Positions 52,493-63,167 are shown, numbered from the stretch's first letter. The stretch: 64,000 bases of DNA from Rhizobiaceae bacterium (GCA_023953845.1 JAMLJC010000001.1:2356001-2420000); one strand, 5' to 3'. Numbers and translations are program-made. Notes: generated from the letters alone by a model not told the origin.

Positions 52493-52904
52493 GACGACCT
52501 GGGACGGGCAGCATGGCCTCCTGGGTCGTCCGCCCTCTTATAGAAGCACAACCTTCGGCTGTCCGGCACCAGTGTGGCGAGAGGCGCGGCTCGCTTTATT
52601 TACAGCGCGGAGCGGGACAAATCGGCGGTGATCCTTCTGGGAAAGCTTAAGCATGTTAAGCTTAAATGCTACATTATTGCTGCATCGACGTAGAAAAAGA
52701 CTATAGAATTCAATAGCTAGGCATGGCGCACGCCGCTTCTCTCCGGCGCGCCACTCTTCAAGCGAACGCTTGAAATCGCTTAAGTCATTGATTTTGTAGC
52801 GCGTGCTGCCGCCCCGGCTTGAACGTCAGCATCAACGATCGCGGGCCGGATGCAAGGCCGGCTATAGCCGCCTGACCCGCGGCCGCGTTGCCGGAATGGC
52901 CGGG
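52493..52904. other. Island boundary candidate without genes
   Basis: No gene is seen. AAGCTTAA (52643-52650) and TTAAGCTT (52656-52663) form one inverted repeat, and TTCAAGCG (52757-52764) and CGCTTGAA (52767-52774) form another. The 12-mer GGCGCGCCACTC at 52745-52756 also occurs at the 3' end of tRNA-Arg (18300-18311), and AAGTCATTGA follows in both places. This may be the worn right end of the element that began at the tRNA. Confidence 0.45.
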
Positions 52905-53798
52905 CTACTCCTTGACGGCTCCGGTCATCGACGAGACGTAGTAATCGACGAAGAAGGAATAGAGGATCACGACCGGCAGCGAGCCGATCAGCGCGCCGGC
53001 CATCAGCGCGCCCCATTCGTAGACGTCGGAGCGCACGAGTTCGGTAAGCACGCCGACAGGCACGGTCTTGTTCTCGGACGACTGGATGAAGGTCAGCGCG
53101 TAGATGAACTCGTTCCACGACAGCGTGAAGGCGAAGATGCCCGCCGAGATCAGTCCGGGCACCGACAGCGGCAGGATAATCTTGGTCAGGATCTGCCAGC
53201 GGCTGGCGCCGTCGATCAGCGCGCACTCCTCAAGCTCGAACGGGATCGAGCGGAAATAGCCCATCAGCAGCCAAGTGCAGAAGGGCACGAGGAAAGTCGG
53301 GTAGGTGAGGATAAGCGCGAAGGGCGTGTCGTAAAGGCCGAGATTGAACACCATCACCGACAGCGGGATGAAGAGGATCGAAGGCGGCACCAGATAGGCG
53401 AGGAAGATGGCGAGGCCGACCTGCCGCGAGCCGGAGAAGCGCAGGCGCTCGATCGCATAGGCGGCGAAGACCGCCGCCAGCAGCGACAGGAAGGTCGCGG
53501 CGACGGAGATCAGCACCGTGTTGAGCAGCCAGCCCGGATAGGACGTATCGAACAGCAGGTAGCGTATGTGCTCGAGCGTCGGGTTGATCACCCAGAACGG
53601 GCTGTAGTCGTTGAAGTTCGTCATCTGCTCGTTCGGCTTCACCGCCGTGATCGCCATCCAGTAGAACGGAAACAGCAGCACGAAGACGAAGATCGCCAGC
53701 GGCAGATAGAGGGTGACGACGCGGCGCGGCAGGCTTTCCAGATAGCCCATGCCGCCTTCGTCGCCGGTGACGCCGGTGCGCGTGTCGCTGGTCGCCAT
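52905..53798 (-). CDS. Carbohydrate ABC transporter permease, MalG type
   Basis: This 297-residue inner-membrane permease has six spans, an N-terminal IFVFVLLFPFYWMAI segment and the EAA loop EECALIDGASRWQILTKIILP near residue 200, which docks on the ATPase. It lies one base after the partner permease gene. Together with the binding protein and ATPase upstream it imports a sugar or polyol across the inner membrane. Confidence 0.92.
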   Translation of the reverse strand: MATSDTRTGVTGDEGGMGYLESLPRRVVTLYLPLAIFVFVLLFPFYWMAITAVKPNEQMTNFNDYSPFWVINPTLEHIRYLLFDTSYPGWLLNTVLISVAATFLSLLAAVFAAYAIERLRFSGSRQVGLAIFLAYLVPPSILFIPLSVMVFNLGLYDTPFALILTYPTFLVPFCTWLLMGYFRSIPFELEECALIDGASRWQILTKIILPLSVPGLISAGIFAFTLSWNEFIYALTFIQSSENKTVPVGVLTELVRSDVYEWGALMAGALIGSLPVVILYSFFVDYYVSSMTGAVKE

Positions 53799-53799
53799 C

Positions 53800-54732
53800 T
53801 CAGTCGCCTCCGCCCTGCTGCCATTTGCGGCGTTGCAAGCCGAAATAGCTGAAAAGGATCGCGGCCAGCAGGAACGGGATCATGGCGACCGCGATCGCCG
53901 CGCCCTCGCCGAGCAGGCCGCCGGAAATGCCGCGCTGGAAGGAGAGCGTCGCCATCAGATGCGTGGCATTTACCGGACCGCCGCGCGTCAGCACGTAGAT
54001 CAGCTGGAAATCGGTGAAGGTGAACAGCACCGAGAAGGTCATGGTGATGGCGATGATGGGCGTCAGCAGCGGCAGCGTGACGTAGCGGAACAGCTTCCAG
54101 CGCGAGGCACCGTCCAGCGTCGCCGCCTCGTAGAGCGACTGCGGTATGGTCTGAAGACCGGCCAGCAGCGTGATGGCGACGAACGGGATGCCGCGCCAGA
54201 CATTGGCGGCGATGACGGAGGCGCGGGCATTGTTCGGATCGCCGAGGAAATTGATGCGGCTGTCGATGATGCCCATTTCGATCAGCGCCCAAGAGATGAT
54301 CGAGAACTGGGAATCGTAGATCCACCAGAAGGCGATGGCGGAAAGGACGGTGGGGACGACCCACGGCAGCAGCACGATGGCGCGGAAGAACGATTTGAAA
54401 GGCAGGTTCTCGTTGAGCAGCAGCGCAAGCCAAAGGCCGAGGACGAATTTCAGCACCGACGCCACTGTCGTGTAGAGGACGGTGTTGAAGACGGAGAGCC
54501 AGAAGACCGAGTCTTCCCAGAGATACTCGTAGTTCTCCAGCCCGATGAAGATGCCGGGCCGGCCGACGCGCGTGTCGGTGAAGCCCAGCCAGACGCCGAG
54601 TCCGAGCGGATAGGTGAGGAAGACGAGCAGCAGGACAGCCGCCGGCAGCATGAACCAGAAGGCCAGCCAGCCGCGGCTCTCCGCCAGCGCCTTGAAGCGA
54701 GAGGGTGTTGGCGTGATCGTCTCTGTAGCCAT
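53800..54732 (-). CDS. Carbohydrate ABC transporter permease, MalF type
   Basis: This 310-residue permease has LAFWFMLPAAVLLLVFLTYP as first span and the EAA loop EAATLDGASRWKLFRYVTLPLL near residue 215. It is the second transmembrane half of the importer. ATG 54732 follows a GGAGAT ribosome site. A 188-base gap with two hairpins separates it from the binding-protein gene. Confidence 0.92.
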   Translation of the reverse strand: MATETITPTPSRFKALAESRGWLAFWFMLPAAVLLLVFLTYPLGLGVWLGFTDTRVGRPGIFIGLENYEYLWEDSVFWLSVFNTVLYTTVASVLKFVLGLWLALLLNENLPFKSFFRAIVLLPWVVPTVLSAIAFWWIYDSQFSIISWALIEMGIIDSRINFLGDPNNARASVIAANVWRGIPFVAITLLAGLQTIPQSLYEAATLDGASRWKLFRYVTLPLLTPIIAITMTFSVLFTFTDFQLIYVLTRGGPVNATHLMATLSFQRGISGGLLGEGAAIAVAMIPFLLAAILFSYFGLQRRKWQQGGGD

Positions 54733-54791
54733 CTCCGGCCCGCTTTATCGTTGCAACCGCGCCGATCTGTAAGAGCGGCGTCGACACCGAC

Positions 54792-54909
54792 CCCCGTCCC
54801 TCGGGACGGGGATTTCGGCAGGGCGAATGGCAACACTCTCGTCTTCGAGGCGGTTGCCCTGCGCCAGGCTCCGGGCCTGTGCGGAGCCGTTCTCACCGCA
54901 AAGCGGTGA
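54792..54909 (-). terminator. Two hairpins between binding-protein and permease genes
   Basis: CCCCGTCC/GGACGGGG (54792-54811) and TCACCGC/GCGGTGA (54893-54909, AAA loop) lie in the gap between the gene pair. Such hairpins often stabilise the binding-protein message or partly terminate transcription, so the binding protein is made in excess over the permeases. Confidence 0.5.
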
Positions 54910-54920
54910 AAAGACTCTCG

Positions 54921-56246
54921 CTAGACCCGATAATAGCGGTTCGCGCGTTTCTCGGCCTCTTCCATGGCTTCCTGCGGCGTCGCCTGACCGGTGACCGCGC
55001 GGGCATACATGTCCACCAGCACATAGTCCGCCATGGTGGCGGCCGAAGCGTAGCCCAGCGGGCCGGCGTAGCCGTTCGGGCGCAGCGTCTCGGACGCCCT
55101 GGAATAGGCGGCGGCGTTGGGGTCCGACGTCCACACCGGATTGTCGGCATAGGCCTTGAGCGACTGGCAGCAATAGCCGAGCGACTTCTCGATCCAGTCG
55201 GCCATCTGCTCCTTTTCGAACATGAACTGCAGGTAGGCCTTGGCCGCATTCGGATAGGGCGTGTAGTTGAAGATCACGGCCGTGGTGGTCTGGTGCAGCT
55301 CCACCGATTGCCCGACCGGGCCGATCGGCAGGTTCACGCAACGGATGTCCTTGGCGATCTCGGCGAGCTTCGGATCGTTGTCCTTGTTGATCTGCGCCGT
55401 CCGGTAGGCCGAGATGCCGTTGGCGATGACGGACAGCTCGCCGGCCAGGAAGGCGCGGTTGTTGTTGACGTCGAGCCAGCTTTCCGTGCCCGGGATGAAG
55501 GTCTTGTAGAGCTCCATCGCATATTCGATGGATTTCAGCGTCTCGGGGCTGTTGATGACGACCTTGCCGCTCTCGTCGACCATCTTGCCGCCATGGCTCC
55601 ACAGCAGCCAGTGGGCATAGTTGTTGCCGTCGCCGACGCCGTGGCCGTGGGTGAAGCCAGCCGGATGGCCCTTGGCCTGCAACGCCTTGCAGAGTTCGAG
55701 GAAGCCGGCCGTATCCTTCGGGAACTCGTTGAAGCCGGCTTCCTTCACCCAGCTTTCGCGATAGACGATGGCGTTGCCGATGGCCGCCAGCGGCAGGCCG
55801 ATGAACTTGCCGTCCTTGGTGGCGTAGCCCTTTCCACCCTCGTACCAGCCACCATACTTGTTGCCGAGATAGTCGGCGAGTTCGGTGACGTCCATCAGCT
55901 TCTCGGGGTACTGGTGGGCATCGTCGAACCATACCCACATGATGTCCGGGCCCGAGCCGACATTGGCCGCGACCGCCGCTTTCGGACGAATGTCCTCCCA
56001 GCTCTCCTTGTCGATGCGGACCTGCACGCCGGTGGCGTCCGTGAACTTCTTGGTGTTGGCGATCCAGGAATCCTCGTCTCCCTGCACGAAGGGCGACCAG
56101 CGCAGGACGCGCAGGCTGGCACCCTGCTCGGGCGTGTAGGTCGGCGCGCTTTGCGCATAGGCGGGCGTGCCGAGCAGGCGGCTGCCGACGGCGCCGGCGG
56201 CGACCCCGGCAGTCGTGCGGATCACATCGCGTCTCGTGAATTTCAT
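54921..56246 (-). CDS. Carbohydrate ABC transporter substrate-binding protein
   Basis: This 441-residue family-1 solute-binding protein has a twin-arginine signal (FTRRDVIRTTAGVAAGAVG), then LRVLRWSPFVQGDE, SGPDIMWVWFDDAHQYPEKL, and a tail with EEAEKRANRYYRV. Length and motifs match sugar/polyol binding proteins. ATG 56246 is the natural start just before the Tat motif. The ligand is unknown. Confidence 0.92.
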   Translation of the reverse strand: MKFTRRDVIRTTAGVAAGAVGSRLLGTPAYAQSAPTYTPEQGASLRVLRWSPFVQGDEDSWIANTKKFTDATGVQVRIDKESWEDIRPKAAVAANVGSGPDIMWVWFDDAHQYPEKLMDVTELADYLGNKYGGWYEGGKGYATKDGKFIGLPLAAIGNAIVYRESWVKEAGFNEFPKDTAGFLELCKALQAKGHPAGFTHGHGVGDGNNYAHWLLWSHGGKMVDESGKVVINSPETLKSIEYAMELYKTFIPGTESWLDVNNNRAFLAGELSVIANGISAYRTAQINKDNDPKLAEIAKDIRCVNLPIGPVGQSVELHQTTTAVIFNYTPYPNAAKAYLQFMFEKEQMADWIEKSLGYCCQSLKAYADNPVWTSDPNAAAYSRASETLRPNGYAGPLGYASAATMADYVLVDMYARAVTGQATPQEAMEEAEKRANRYYRV

Positions 56247-56295
56247 CAGTCGTTTCCTCCAGCTTGATCGATAGGCATTTGTCGAAGCGACGCAC

Positions 56296-57351
<1,056 letters not shown>

Positions 57352-57436
57352 GATTCCTCCCGACTGCTTCGCGGCACGCTTTTTTTGGCGGCCTGACGCG
57401 CGGTTTCGGTCTCCTCCCGACATCGCGCCTTCAAGC

Positions 57437-57448
57437 GGTAGCGCTACC
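57437..57448. promoter_or_regulatory. LacI-type operator
   Basis: GGTAGCGCTACC is a perfect 12-bp palindrome 86 bases upstream of the ATPase start. It matches the consensus core of LacI-family sugar regulators. No LacI gene is in the window, so the regulator is encoded elsewhere. Confidence 0.7.
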
Positions 57449-57663
57449 AAGGCCACCTGTAAAGCAACCGGCGACGTCCGGCATGTTGCAAATTAGTCGT
57501 ATGCAATCGTCGTGGCCAACCCGAAAGCGGGCGGAACCGTGCGTCGGCGCTGCTGGCGTTTGCGGTAACAAAATTGCTATTCAGGGCCATGGGCGGAGGT
57601 TTGCGGAGCGGCCGGGTCATTCTTCCCGGGCGGCTGAGCGGGGAACCCGGGAGCAGGATGTCC

Positions 57664-58017
57664 ATGGCAAGGCACAGAATCTACACGATCAGCTTCGCGA
57701 GCGTTTATCCTCATTACATTGCGAAAGCCGAGAAAAAGAGACGCACGAAAGCCGAGGTCGATCAGATCATCCTTTGGTTGACGGGCTATGACCAGACGGC
57801 GCTGCAAACCCGGCTCGACCAAAAAACCGACCTGGAAACATTCTTCGCAGAGGCTCCTGAACCCAATCCTTCGCGAACCATGATCAAGGGCGTTGTTTGC
57901 GGCATTCGGGTGGAGGACATCGAGGAGCCGACCATGCGGGAAATTCGCTATCTGGATAAGCTCATCGACGAGTTGGCGCGGGGAAAAGCGATGGACAAGA
58001 TCCTGCGGAAGAGCTGA
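57664..58017 (+). CDS. DUF2200 protein
   Basis: This 117-residue protein has the DUF2200 pattern: HRIYTISFASVYPHYIAKAE at the start, RRTKAEVDQIILWLTGYD next, and EIRYLDKLIDELARGKAMDK at the end. ATG 57664 is chosen from two close starts (57658 and 57664). The function is unknown. It stands alone, divergent from the sugar operon. Confidence 0.85.
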   Translation: MARHRIYTISFASVYPHYIAKAEKKRRTKAEVDQIILWLTGYDQTALQTRLDQKTDLETFFAEAPEPNPSRTMIKGVVCGIRVEDIEEPTMREIRYLDKLIDELARGKAMDKILRKS

Positions 58018-58080
58018 TTCCGCACGGTCGCCACGCGGCGTTCGCTCTGCCTCACCCCGCTCGAAGGCGCTGTCGCAGAA

Positions 58081-59460
58081 TCAGGACCGGCTCGCCTGCT
58101 GTTTGCCGGCGGCCTCGTCGTAGGCTTCGGCGAAATAGGTGAGGAACACGTCGAGCAGACCGTTCTCGCCTGCGTTCCGTTCCGTCCATTTCGCCGCGAA
58201 AAGGTCCCAGGCGCGGCTCTTCTTCGAGGCGAAGGCGCCGCCGGCGGCTTTCTGCTCGAACGTTTCCGGGGCGAATTCGTCCATCAGCCTCGACAGGGCC
58301 TTCTGCATGGCGGCGTAGGTCGCCAGTTCATGTCGTTTCAGATCGCCGAAACCGTCTTCGACGCTGCGCGCCGCGTGAAGATATCCGGGGCGGTTGTGCG
58401 CGAACATGACCTCTATGGCCTCCGCCGTGCCCGGAACGAATTTCAGCGGATTGTTGTCGGAGGCGCTGATCATGGTGCGGCTGGCGCTCTTGGTCATGGC
58501 TTTCGCGGCCGCGCGCGCTTTCAGCAATTGCCGCAGATTGTCGACCGTCAGGCGGATCGCCTCGCCGATCTCTTGTGCGAGCTGGTCGGGATCGCGGCTG
58601 CGCAGGGCGTCCGGCGAAATGCCGGCTCCGGCTGCGAAGGCGTCGAGAAACCGAACCGCTTCCGTGCCCGATCTCGATGCCGTTGCAGGCCTGCCGGGGG
58701 GTGACGCGCCTGCCTGCGCCGGAGAGACAGGCTGTATGCGCACGCCCGGCAGCGGGCGCTCGACGGGCCCGGGCATCGGCCGCATGGCCGCCGGATTGAC
58801 CGGTGGCGGCGTTTCGTCCGGCGAGGCGAATGGAGGCGGCGATGCCTCGGCCGCGGGATCGACGAACGGATCCGCCCGCGCCGGCTTCGATGCGGGCGGC
58901 GGGGGCGTGCCGGGCGTCTCCCATGGCGATGCGCCGCGCGACGGTTCGGGCGGAGGCGGCTGGATGTCGGGAAATTCCAGGAACTGGTTGGAGAAATCCG
59001 CCTCCCGGCGGCCTGCTGCCGGGGGCAGGAATTCGCGGCGATCGACCGGCGAGGGCGCCGGCGCGTCGAGGCTCCATATGTCGCCGCCGGCAGGCGGCGG
59101 CGCAGGCGAGGCGGCCGGCCTCTCCGCCTCCGCCGTACGCTGCTCGTGTTCGATCGCCACATTGATGATGTAGTGGCCGATCGCCAGGCGCTCGCCGTTT
59201 TCCAGCCTGTACGGGCTCTTCACCCGCTGCGAGGAGCCGTTGACGAAAACGCCGTTGGTCGAAATGTCGTAGAGCCAGTAGCCATCGTTCTCGTAGCGGA
59301 TTTCGCAATGGCGGCCGGAAATGTAGCGGCCCGGATCGGGCAGCGTCCAGTCGAGATGCTGTTCGCGTCCGATCTCGAAGCTGCGGTTGCGCGTCTGGTA
59401 GCGCGTCGGGCCGCCGTCCGGCAGCGAATCGATGTTATCGATGGTGAGCGTAATCGTCAT
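58081..59460 (-). CDS. tagH: T6SS-associated FHA-domain protein TagH
   Basis: This 459-residue protein has an N-terminal FHA domain (residues about 1-105, with FEIGREQHLDWTLPDPGRYI, SGRHCEI and STNGVFVNG) that reads phospho-threonine. A Pro/Ala-rich linker runs to about residue 240, followed by a helical C-terminal VI_FHA domain (FLDAFAAGAGI, NNPLKFVPGTAEAI, ALSRLMDEFAPETFEQKAAG). It links T6SS activity to Ser/Thr phosphorylation, as PpkA/PppA systems do elsewhere. Confidence 0.9.
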   Translation of the reverse strand: MTITLTIDNIDSLPDGGPTRYQTRNRSFEIGREQHLDWTLPDPGRYISGRHCEIRYENDGYWLYDISTNGVFVNGSSQRVKSPYRLENGERLAIGHYIINVAIEHEQRTAEAERPAASPAPPPAGGDIWSLDAPAPSPVDRREFLPPAAGRREADFSNQFLEFPDIQPPPPEPSRGASPWETPGTPPPPASKPARADPFVDPAAEASPPPFASPDETPPPVNPAAMRPMPGPVERPLPGVRIQPVSPAQAGASPPGRPATASRSGTEAVRFLDAFAAGAGISPDALRSRDPDQLAQEIGEAIRLTVDNLRQLLKARAAAKAMTKSASRTMISASDNNPLKFVPGTAEAIEVMFAHNRPGYLHAARSVEDGFGDLKRHELATYAAMQKALSRLMDEFAPETFEQKAAGGAFASKKSRAWDLFAAKWTERNAGENGLLDVFLTYFAEAYDEAAGKQQASRS

Positions 59461-59649
59461 GCTGGAGAGATGTCCGACCGGATTGGATCATTTGTTTGGC
59501 ATCGGGCGCGATAGACCGGTGAACCGCGCATCCGCGAGATGCGTATCGGAGGGCTCGGGGCAGGCCGGCCGCAGCTGTCTTCGCATGCCGGCGTGACTCT
59601 CTCAGTCGGTGATGAGCATCCGCATCTGTTCTCGGCGTCCCGGTCTGCG

Positions 59650-60201
59650 TCACGACGTTTCGGCAAGGCTGATGCCCATCTCGACGAAACCTGAAAGCAC
59701 CGCGCTGCGGTCGGCCATCGGCACGCGCGCAAGCATGAAAAGGATGCCTGCATTCACCGCCTTCGGCGTGAAGAAGGGTTGCGAAGGCACCGGCTCCGCG
59801 TCGCGCGGCGCGATGCTGCCGCCGCTCCATCCGGCGGCGAGCGCCAGCCAGACGCCCGGCGTCTTTTCCCGTGCGGCCATCCCCTCCGTCAGCGCCGCGT
59901 AGCGCCGTTCCTCCTCGGGCTCGCTGACCCAGTCGCGGGCAAGTTCCAGCATGCGCCGATCCTGCTCGTCCAGCAGGTCCGGCAACTGGCTGAGGCATTC
60001 GTGGCCCCACCAGACGGCGACGCGGCGCGACAGCAGATAAGCGCAGAAGGTGACGGCGTCCTCCGGCACCTTGCCGGCGAGCTGGGCCCTGCAGAAGGCG
60101 ATGGACGGCTCGTCGGTCGGCCGGGCCTTCATGTCCTGCAACGCTGTCGGGAAAGCCTCGAAGAGTTCTCTGGCGGTGTTGAACCGGAGTCTGGGAGCCA
60201 T
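59650..60201 (-). CDS. DUF6931 T6SS-associated protein
   Basis: This 183-residue protein has ELFEAFPTALQDMKARPTDE near the start, FCAYLLSRRVAVWWGHECL and AALTEGMAAREKTPGVWLAL segments. It resembles DUF6931 proteins found beside TagH in alphaproteobacterial T6SS loci. Its C-terminus holds the only clear hydrophobic helix (AGILFMLARVPM). A role in assembly is inferred from location only. Confidence 0.65.
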   Translation of the reverse strand: MAPRLRFNTARELFEAFPTALQDMKARPTDEPSIAFCRAQLAGKVPEDAVTFCAYLLSRRVAVWWGHECLSQLPDLLDEQDRRMLELARDWVSEPEEERRYAALTEGMAAREKTPGVWLALAAGWSGGSIAPRDAEPVPSQPFFTPKAVNAGILFMLARVPMADRSAVLSGFVEMGISLAETS

Positions 60202-60215
60202 CGCGCGAATGCCCT

Positions 60216-60480
60216 AGGGTCAGGACCTACCAATATGGTCGAAATGGTGTGAGGTCATTTGCTGGATACGAGGAGCGAAGGCGAAGGCAATGTTGACCAT
60301 TGTCGAGCCTTCGCGACGAGGTAGCCGGCCAAATGGACCACATCCGGAGGACGCCGAAACGGCTTCGACCTGCCGCGTCGAACTCCTCGGCCGATGGAAC
60401 CCCATCGACCCTCGGACTTCTCCTTGCATCTCTTTGCCGTTTCAGGCGCCATTTCGATCATATTGGTAGGTCCTAACCCT
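60216..60480. mobile_element. MITE-like element with 32-bp inverted ends
   Basis: The ends (60216-60247 and 60449-60480) are 32-bp inverted repeats with two mismatches, core AGGACCTACCAATATG. The 265-bp unit has no transposase and no clear target duplication. It lies between the DUF6931 gene and vgrG and could have been moved by a transposase in trans, possibly from an IS with the same ends. Confidence 0.65.
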
Positions 60481-60495
60481 GAGATTGAGACATGG

Positions 60496-62394
60496 TCAGA
60501 CGGGTGTGATGATCGGTATGCCGGTGATCTTGATGATCGGGCTCTTCAGTTCGTTGACGACGCCGGCGATGCTGGAGGTCGCCACGCCCGACATGGCCTG
60601 TATGGCGACGCCGGCCTGGACGTTCAGCGCGACGCCTGTCTGTACGTTCATGGCGACGCCCGAGTTCACGTTCAGCGCGGCCTGCGCGGTGATGTTGATC
60701 ACCGGCGAGGAAATGCTGATCGAGGCCGGCGTCATGACGATGCTGCTCGCGCCGCAGGTGAGAGAGATCTGCACGTTGGCCGACATGGCAAGCTGCACGC
60801 CGACGTCGAGCGTGTCGTTGACCTGGACGTTGGTGGTGCGGTTGAGGCCGACCTTTCGCGTCTCCTCCTGCTCGACCACGGTGTCGAGATCCTTCTGGGC
60901 GTGGACCTGGACGAGTTCGTCGCCCACGCTGTCGTCCATCATGATCTCGTTGTAGCCGGCCGGCGCATTCGGCGTGGATTGGGATTTCCACCCCGACTTG
61001 TTCCTCTCCCCGGGGAGATCGTAGGGCGGCATGTTCTCCTTGTTGTAGACGGTGCCGATGACGATGGGCTGGTCGGGGTCGCCCTCGAGATGGTCGACGA
61101 TCACCTCCATGCCGACGCGCGGCGTGAAGATGCCGCCCCATTTCTGCCCGGCCCAGACCTGGCCGACCCGAACGCGCATCGACTGGTCGTCGGCGCGGTC
61201 CCAGTGGAAGCGCACGAGGATGCGGCCATACTCGTCGCAGTCGATCTCCCCGTCGCCGACCACGGTCGCGGTCTGCGGGCCATGGACGCGCGGCATCGGC
61301 GTGACGGGCGGGGGGGCGTAGGGCCGCTTCGACGACATCAGCTCATGGCTGACCGTATAGCCGTCGCCCAGATCGCTGGCGGTGCTGCCGTAGTGATGGG
61401 ATTCGAAGGAGTGGATGGCGCGCAGGATGAGATATTGCTGGTTGTGTTCCGCGCCGGGATGATCGGTGAGCGTCACCAGCTGGCCGGGCTCGCAGGTCAT
61501 GCAGGTGCCGGTCGAGAACACGTGCCTGTCAATGGCCTGCTCGCGTTCCAGCCTCCAGTTGACCAGCTTGTCGCCGTCCTTCTGCTTCGTGTACTTCCCC
61601 GGATAGTCGAAGAGTTCCAGCTCGCCGGCGGCATGCTTGTTGGACTTCGTCTTTTCGCTGCGCAGGGAGGCGGTCGGCTTCTTGAAGTCGTATTCCTCCA
61701 GCGTCGCCTTGCCCGCGGTGAAGCGCCGCCCGGGCCGCCAGACGTTGAAATGCTCGGCGTCGCGCCAGTGCCGCTGCTCGGTCGGCACGAAACGTCGGCG
61801 CGAGCGGGGCACATCCTTGTACGCCGCCATGCTGTCGCCCATGACGAGCGTATGCCTGCCCTTCTCGTGGACGAAGTGGTAGCTGATTCCGGCCTCTTCC
61901 ATCAGCCGGCAGACGAAATCCATGTCGCTCTCGCGATACTGGACGCAGTATTCCTTGACCGGATAGTCGTCCTCCAGTTTCTGCTGCGCATGGGCGAAAT
62001 CGGCGTTTTCCCTGAAGATCATGTCGATGATCTCCGGCGCGGTCTTCTCATGGAAGATCAGGCAGTTCGTGCGCTTGGAAAGCAGCCATAGCCACGGCCG
62101 CAGGACCAGCCTGTAGATGAAATCCCGGTCCTCGATGCCGACGAGCTCCACCTCGGTCAGTATGCCGTCGAAATAGCGCTTGTCGTCCTTTGACGACTTC
62201 AGGACGACGGTGCAGTTGCGGCCGATGATCTTGTCGAAGTCGGGCTCCTTGCCATGGCTTATGGCGTCGACGCGATATTCGAAGAGCTCGCTGATCCCCT
62301 CGACAGCCTCGAAGCGCCGGACGACGAGCTCGTCCTCGCCCAGCGGCGTATGGAACTCGCAAAGGCCGCGGTCCTGCTTGTACGGGCTGGCCAT
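60496..62394 (-). CDS. vgrG: T6SS spike protein VgrG
   Basis: This 632-residue protein has a gp27-like N-terminal part (LVVRRFEAVEGISELFEYRV, then YCVQYRESDMDFVCRLMEEAGI near residue 145) and a gp5-type OB-fold region (CDEYGRILVRFHWDRADDQS near 415, VIVDHLEGDPDQPIVIGTVYN). The C-terminal needle (residues about 520-620) has short valine/asparagine-rich repeats. No added enzymatic domain is seen, so the protein acts as a spike tip and effector carrier. Confidence 0.97.
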   Translation of the reverse strand: MASPYKQDRGLCEFHTPLGEDELVVRRFEAVEGISELFEYRVDAISHGKEPDFDKIIGRNCTVVLKSSKDDKRYFDGILTEVELVGIEDRDFIYRLVLRPWLWLLSKRTNCLIFHEKTAPEIIDMIFRENADFAHAQQKLEDDYPVKEYCVQYRESDMDFVCRLMEEAGISYHFVHEKGRHTLVMGDSMAAYKDVPRSRRRFVPTEQRHWRDAEHFNVWRPGRRFTAGKATLEEYDFKKPTASLRSEKTKSNKHAAGELELFDYPGKYTKQKDGDKLVNWRLEREQAIDRHVFSTGTCMTCEPGQLVTLTDHPGAEHNQQYLILRAIHSFESHHYGSTASDLGDGYTVSHELMSSKRPYAPPPVTPMPRVHGPQTATVVGDGEIDCDEYGRILVRFHWDRADDQSMRVRVGQVWAGQKWGGIFTPRVGMEVIVDHLEGDPDQPIVIGTVYNKENMPPYDLPGERNKSGWKSQSTPNAPAGYNEIMMDDSVGDELVQVHAQKDLDTVVEQEETRKVGLNRTTNVQVNDTLDVGVQLAMSANVQISLTCGASSIVMTPASISISSPVINITAQAALNVNSGVAMNVQTGVALNVQAGVAIQAMSGVATSSIAGVVNELKSPIIKITGIPIITPV

Positions 62395-62609
62395 TGGAAC
62401 CCCCTGTCAGGTTGGCTCGACAAAGTCGATAGGCGCGACATGCGATTCATAGAATGTTGCGGGCGCGGTGTCATTTCGTTTGCGCGGCAACTATAATATG
62501 CGCTCCCGCCCGATGCTCGCCTCACTCTTGTTGACACATTCAGGCAACAAGACTTATTCTCACCAAGCCTGTCTCTGCAAGGTTAGACTTGTCACCATGG
62601 AGGCATGTC

Positions 62610-63143
62610 ATGCGCGTGCTAACCGTTTTTCTGCTGCTCACCGGCGCGTTGGGCGTTACGCCCGGCTTTGCCCAGCAGGCGCAGTCGTCTGAAGATATCA
62701 TCAAGTTCTTCGGTCAGGCGGCCGATCTTGGTGCATCCCGCGGCATCTGCGTCGGCACGGAAGAAGAATGCAAGTCCAAGAACGCCGCTGCGACGAGCGC
62801 GGCGCAGGCGGGACTCGATATGTTGATCAACTTCGATCTGGACTCCGCCGAGCTGACACCCGATGCGCGCGCCAAGCTGGCGGAATTCGCCAAGGCGCTG
62901 CAGGACAATCGTCTGAAATCGCATTCCTTCCTCGTGGAAGGCTATACGGACGCGTCGGGCGCGGCGAGCTACAATGAAGGACTTTCCCAGCGACGGGCTC
63001 AATCGGTGAGTGCGTTTCTGCTGGCGAACGGCATCGAGGCCAACAGGCTGACGGCGATCGGGAAGGGCGAAAGCGATCCGCGTGTCGCCAATCCCTACGA
63101 CCCCGTCAACCGGAGGGTGGAGATGCGGCTGCAATTGCAGTAG
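62610..63143 (+). CDS. OmpA-family peptidoglycan-binding protein
   Basis: This 177-residue protein has a signal peptide (MRVLTVFLLLTGALGVTPGFA) and an OmpA-like domain: NFDLDSAELTPDARAKLAEFAK near residue 75, then the binding loop VEGYTDASG and YNEGLSQRRAQSVSAFL. GGAGG lies six bases before the ATG, which decides this start. It is divergent from vgrG and precedes tssA, so it may anchor the T6SS to the cell wall, as TagL-type proteins do. Confidence 0.88.
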   Translation: MRVLTVFLLLTGALGVTPGFAQQAQSSEDIIKFFGQAADLGASRGICVGTEEECKSKNAAATSAAQAGLDMLINFDLDSAELTPDARAKLAEFAKALQDNRLKSHSFLVEGYTDASGAASYNEGLSQRRAQSVSAFLLANGIEANRLTAIGKGESDPRVANPYDPVNRRVEMRLQLQ

Positions 63144-63167
63144 CGGCGCAACCGTCGCTCCGTGCGA

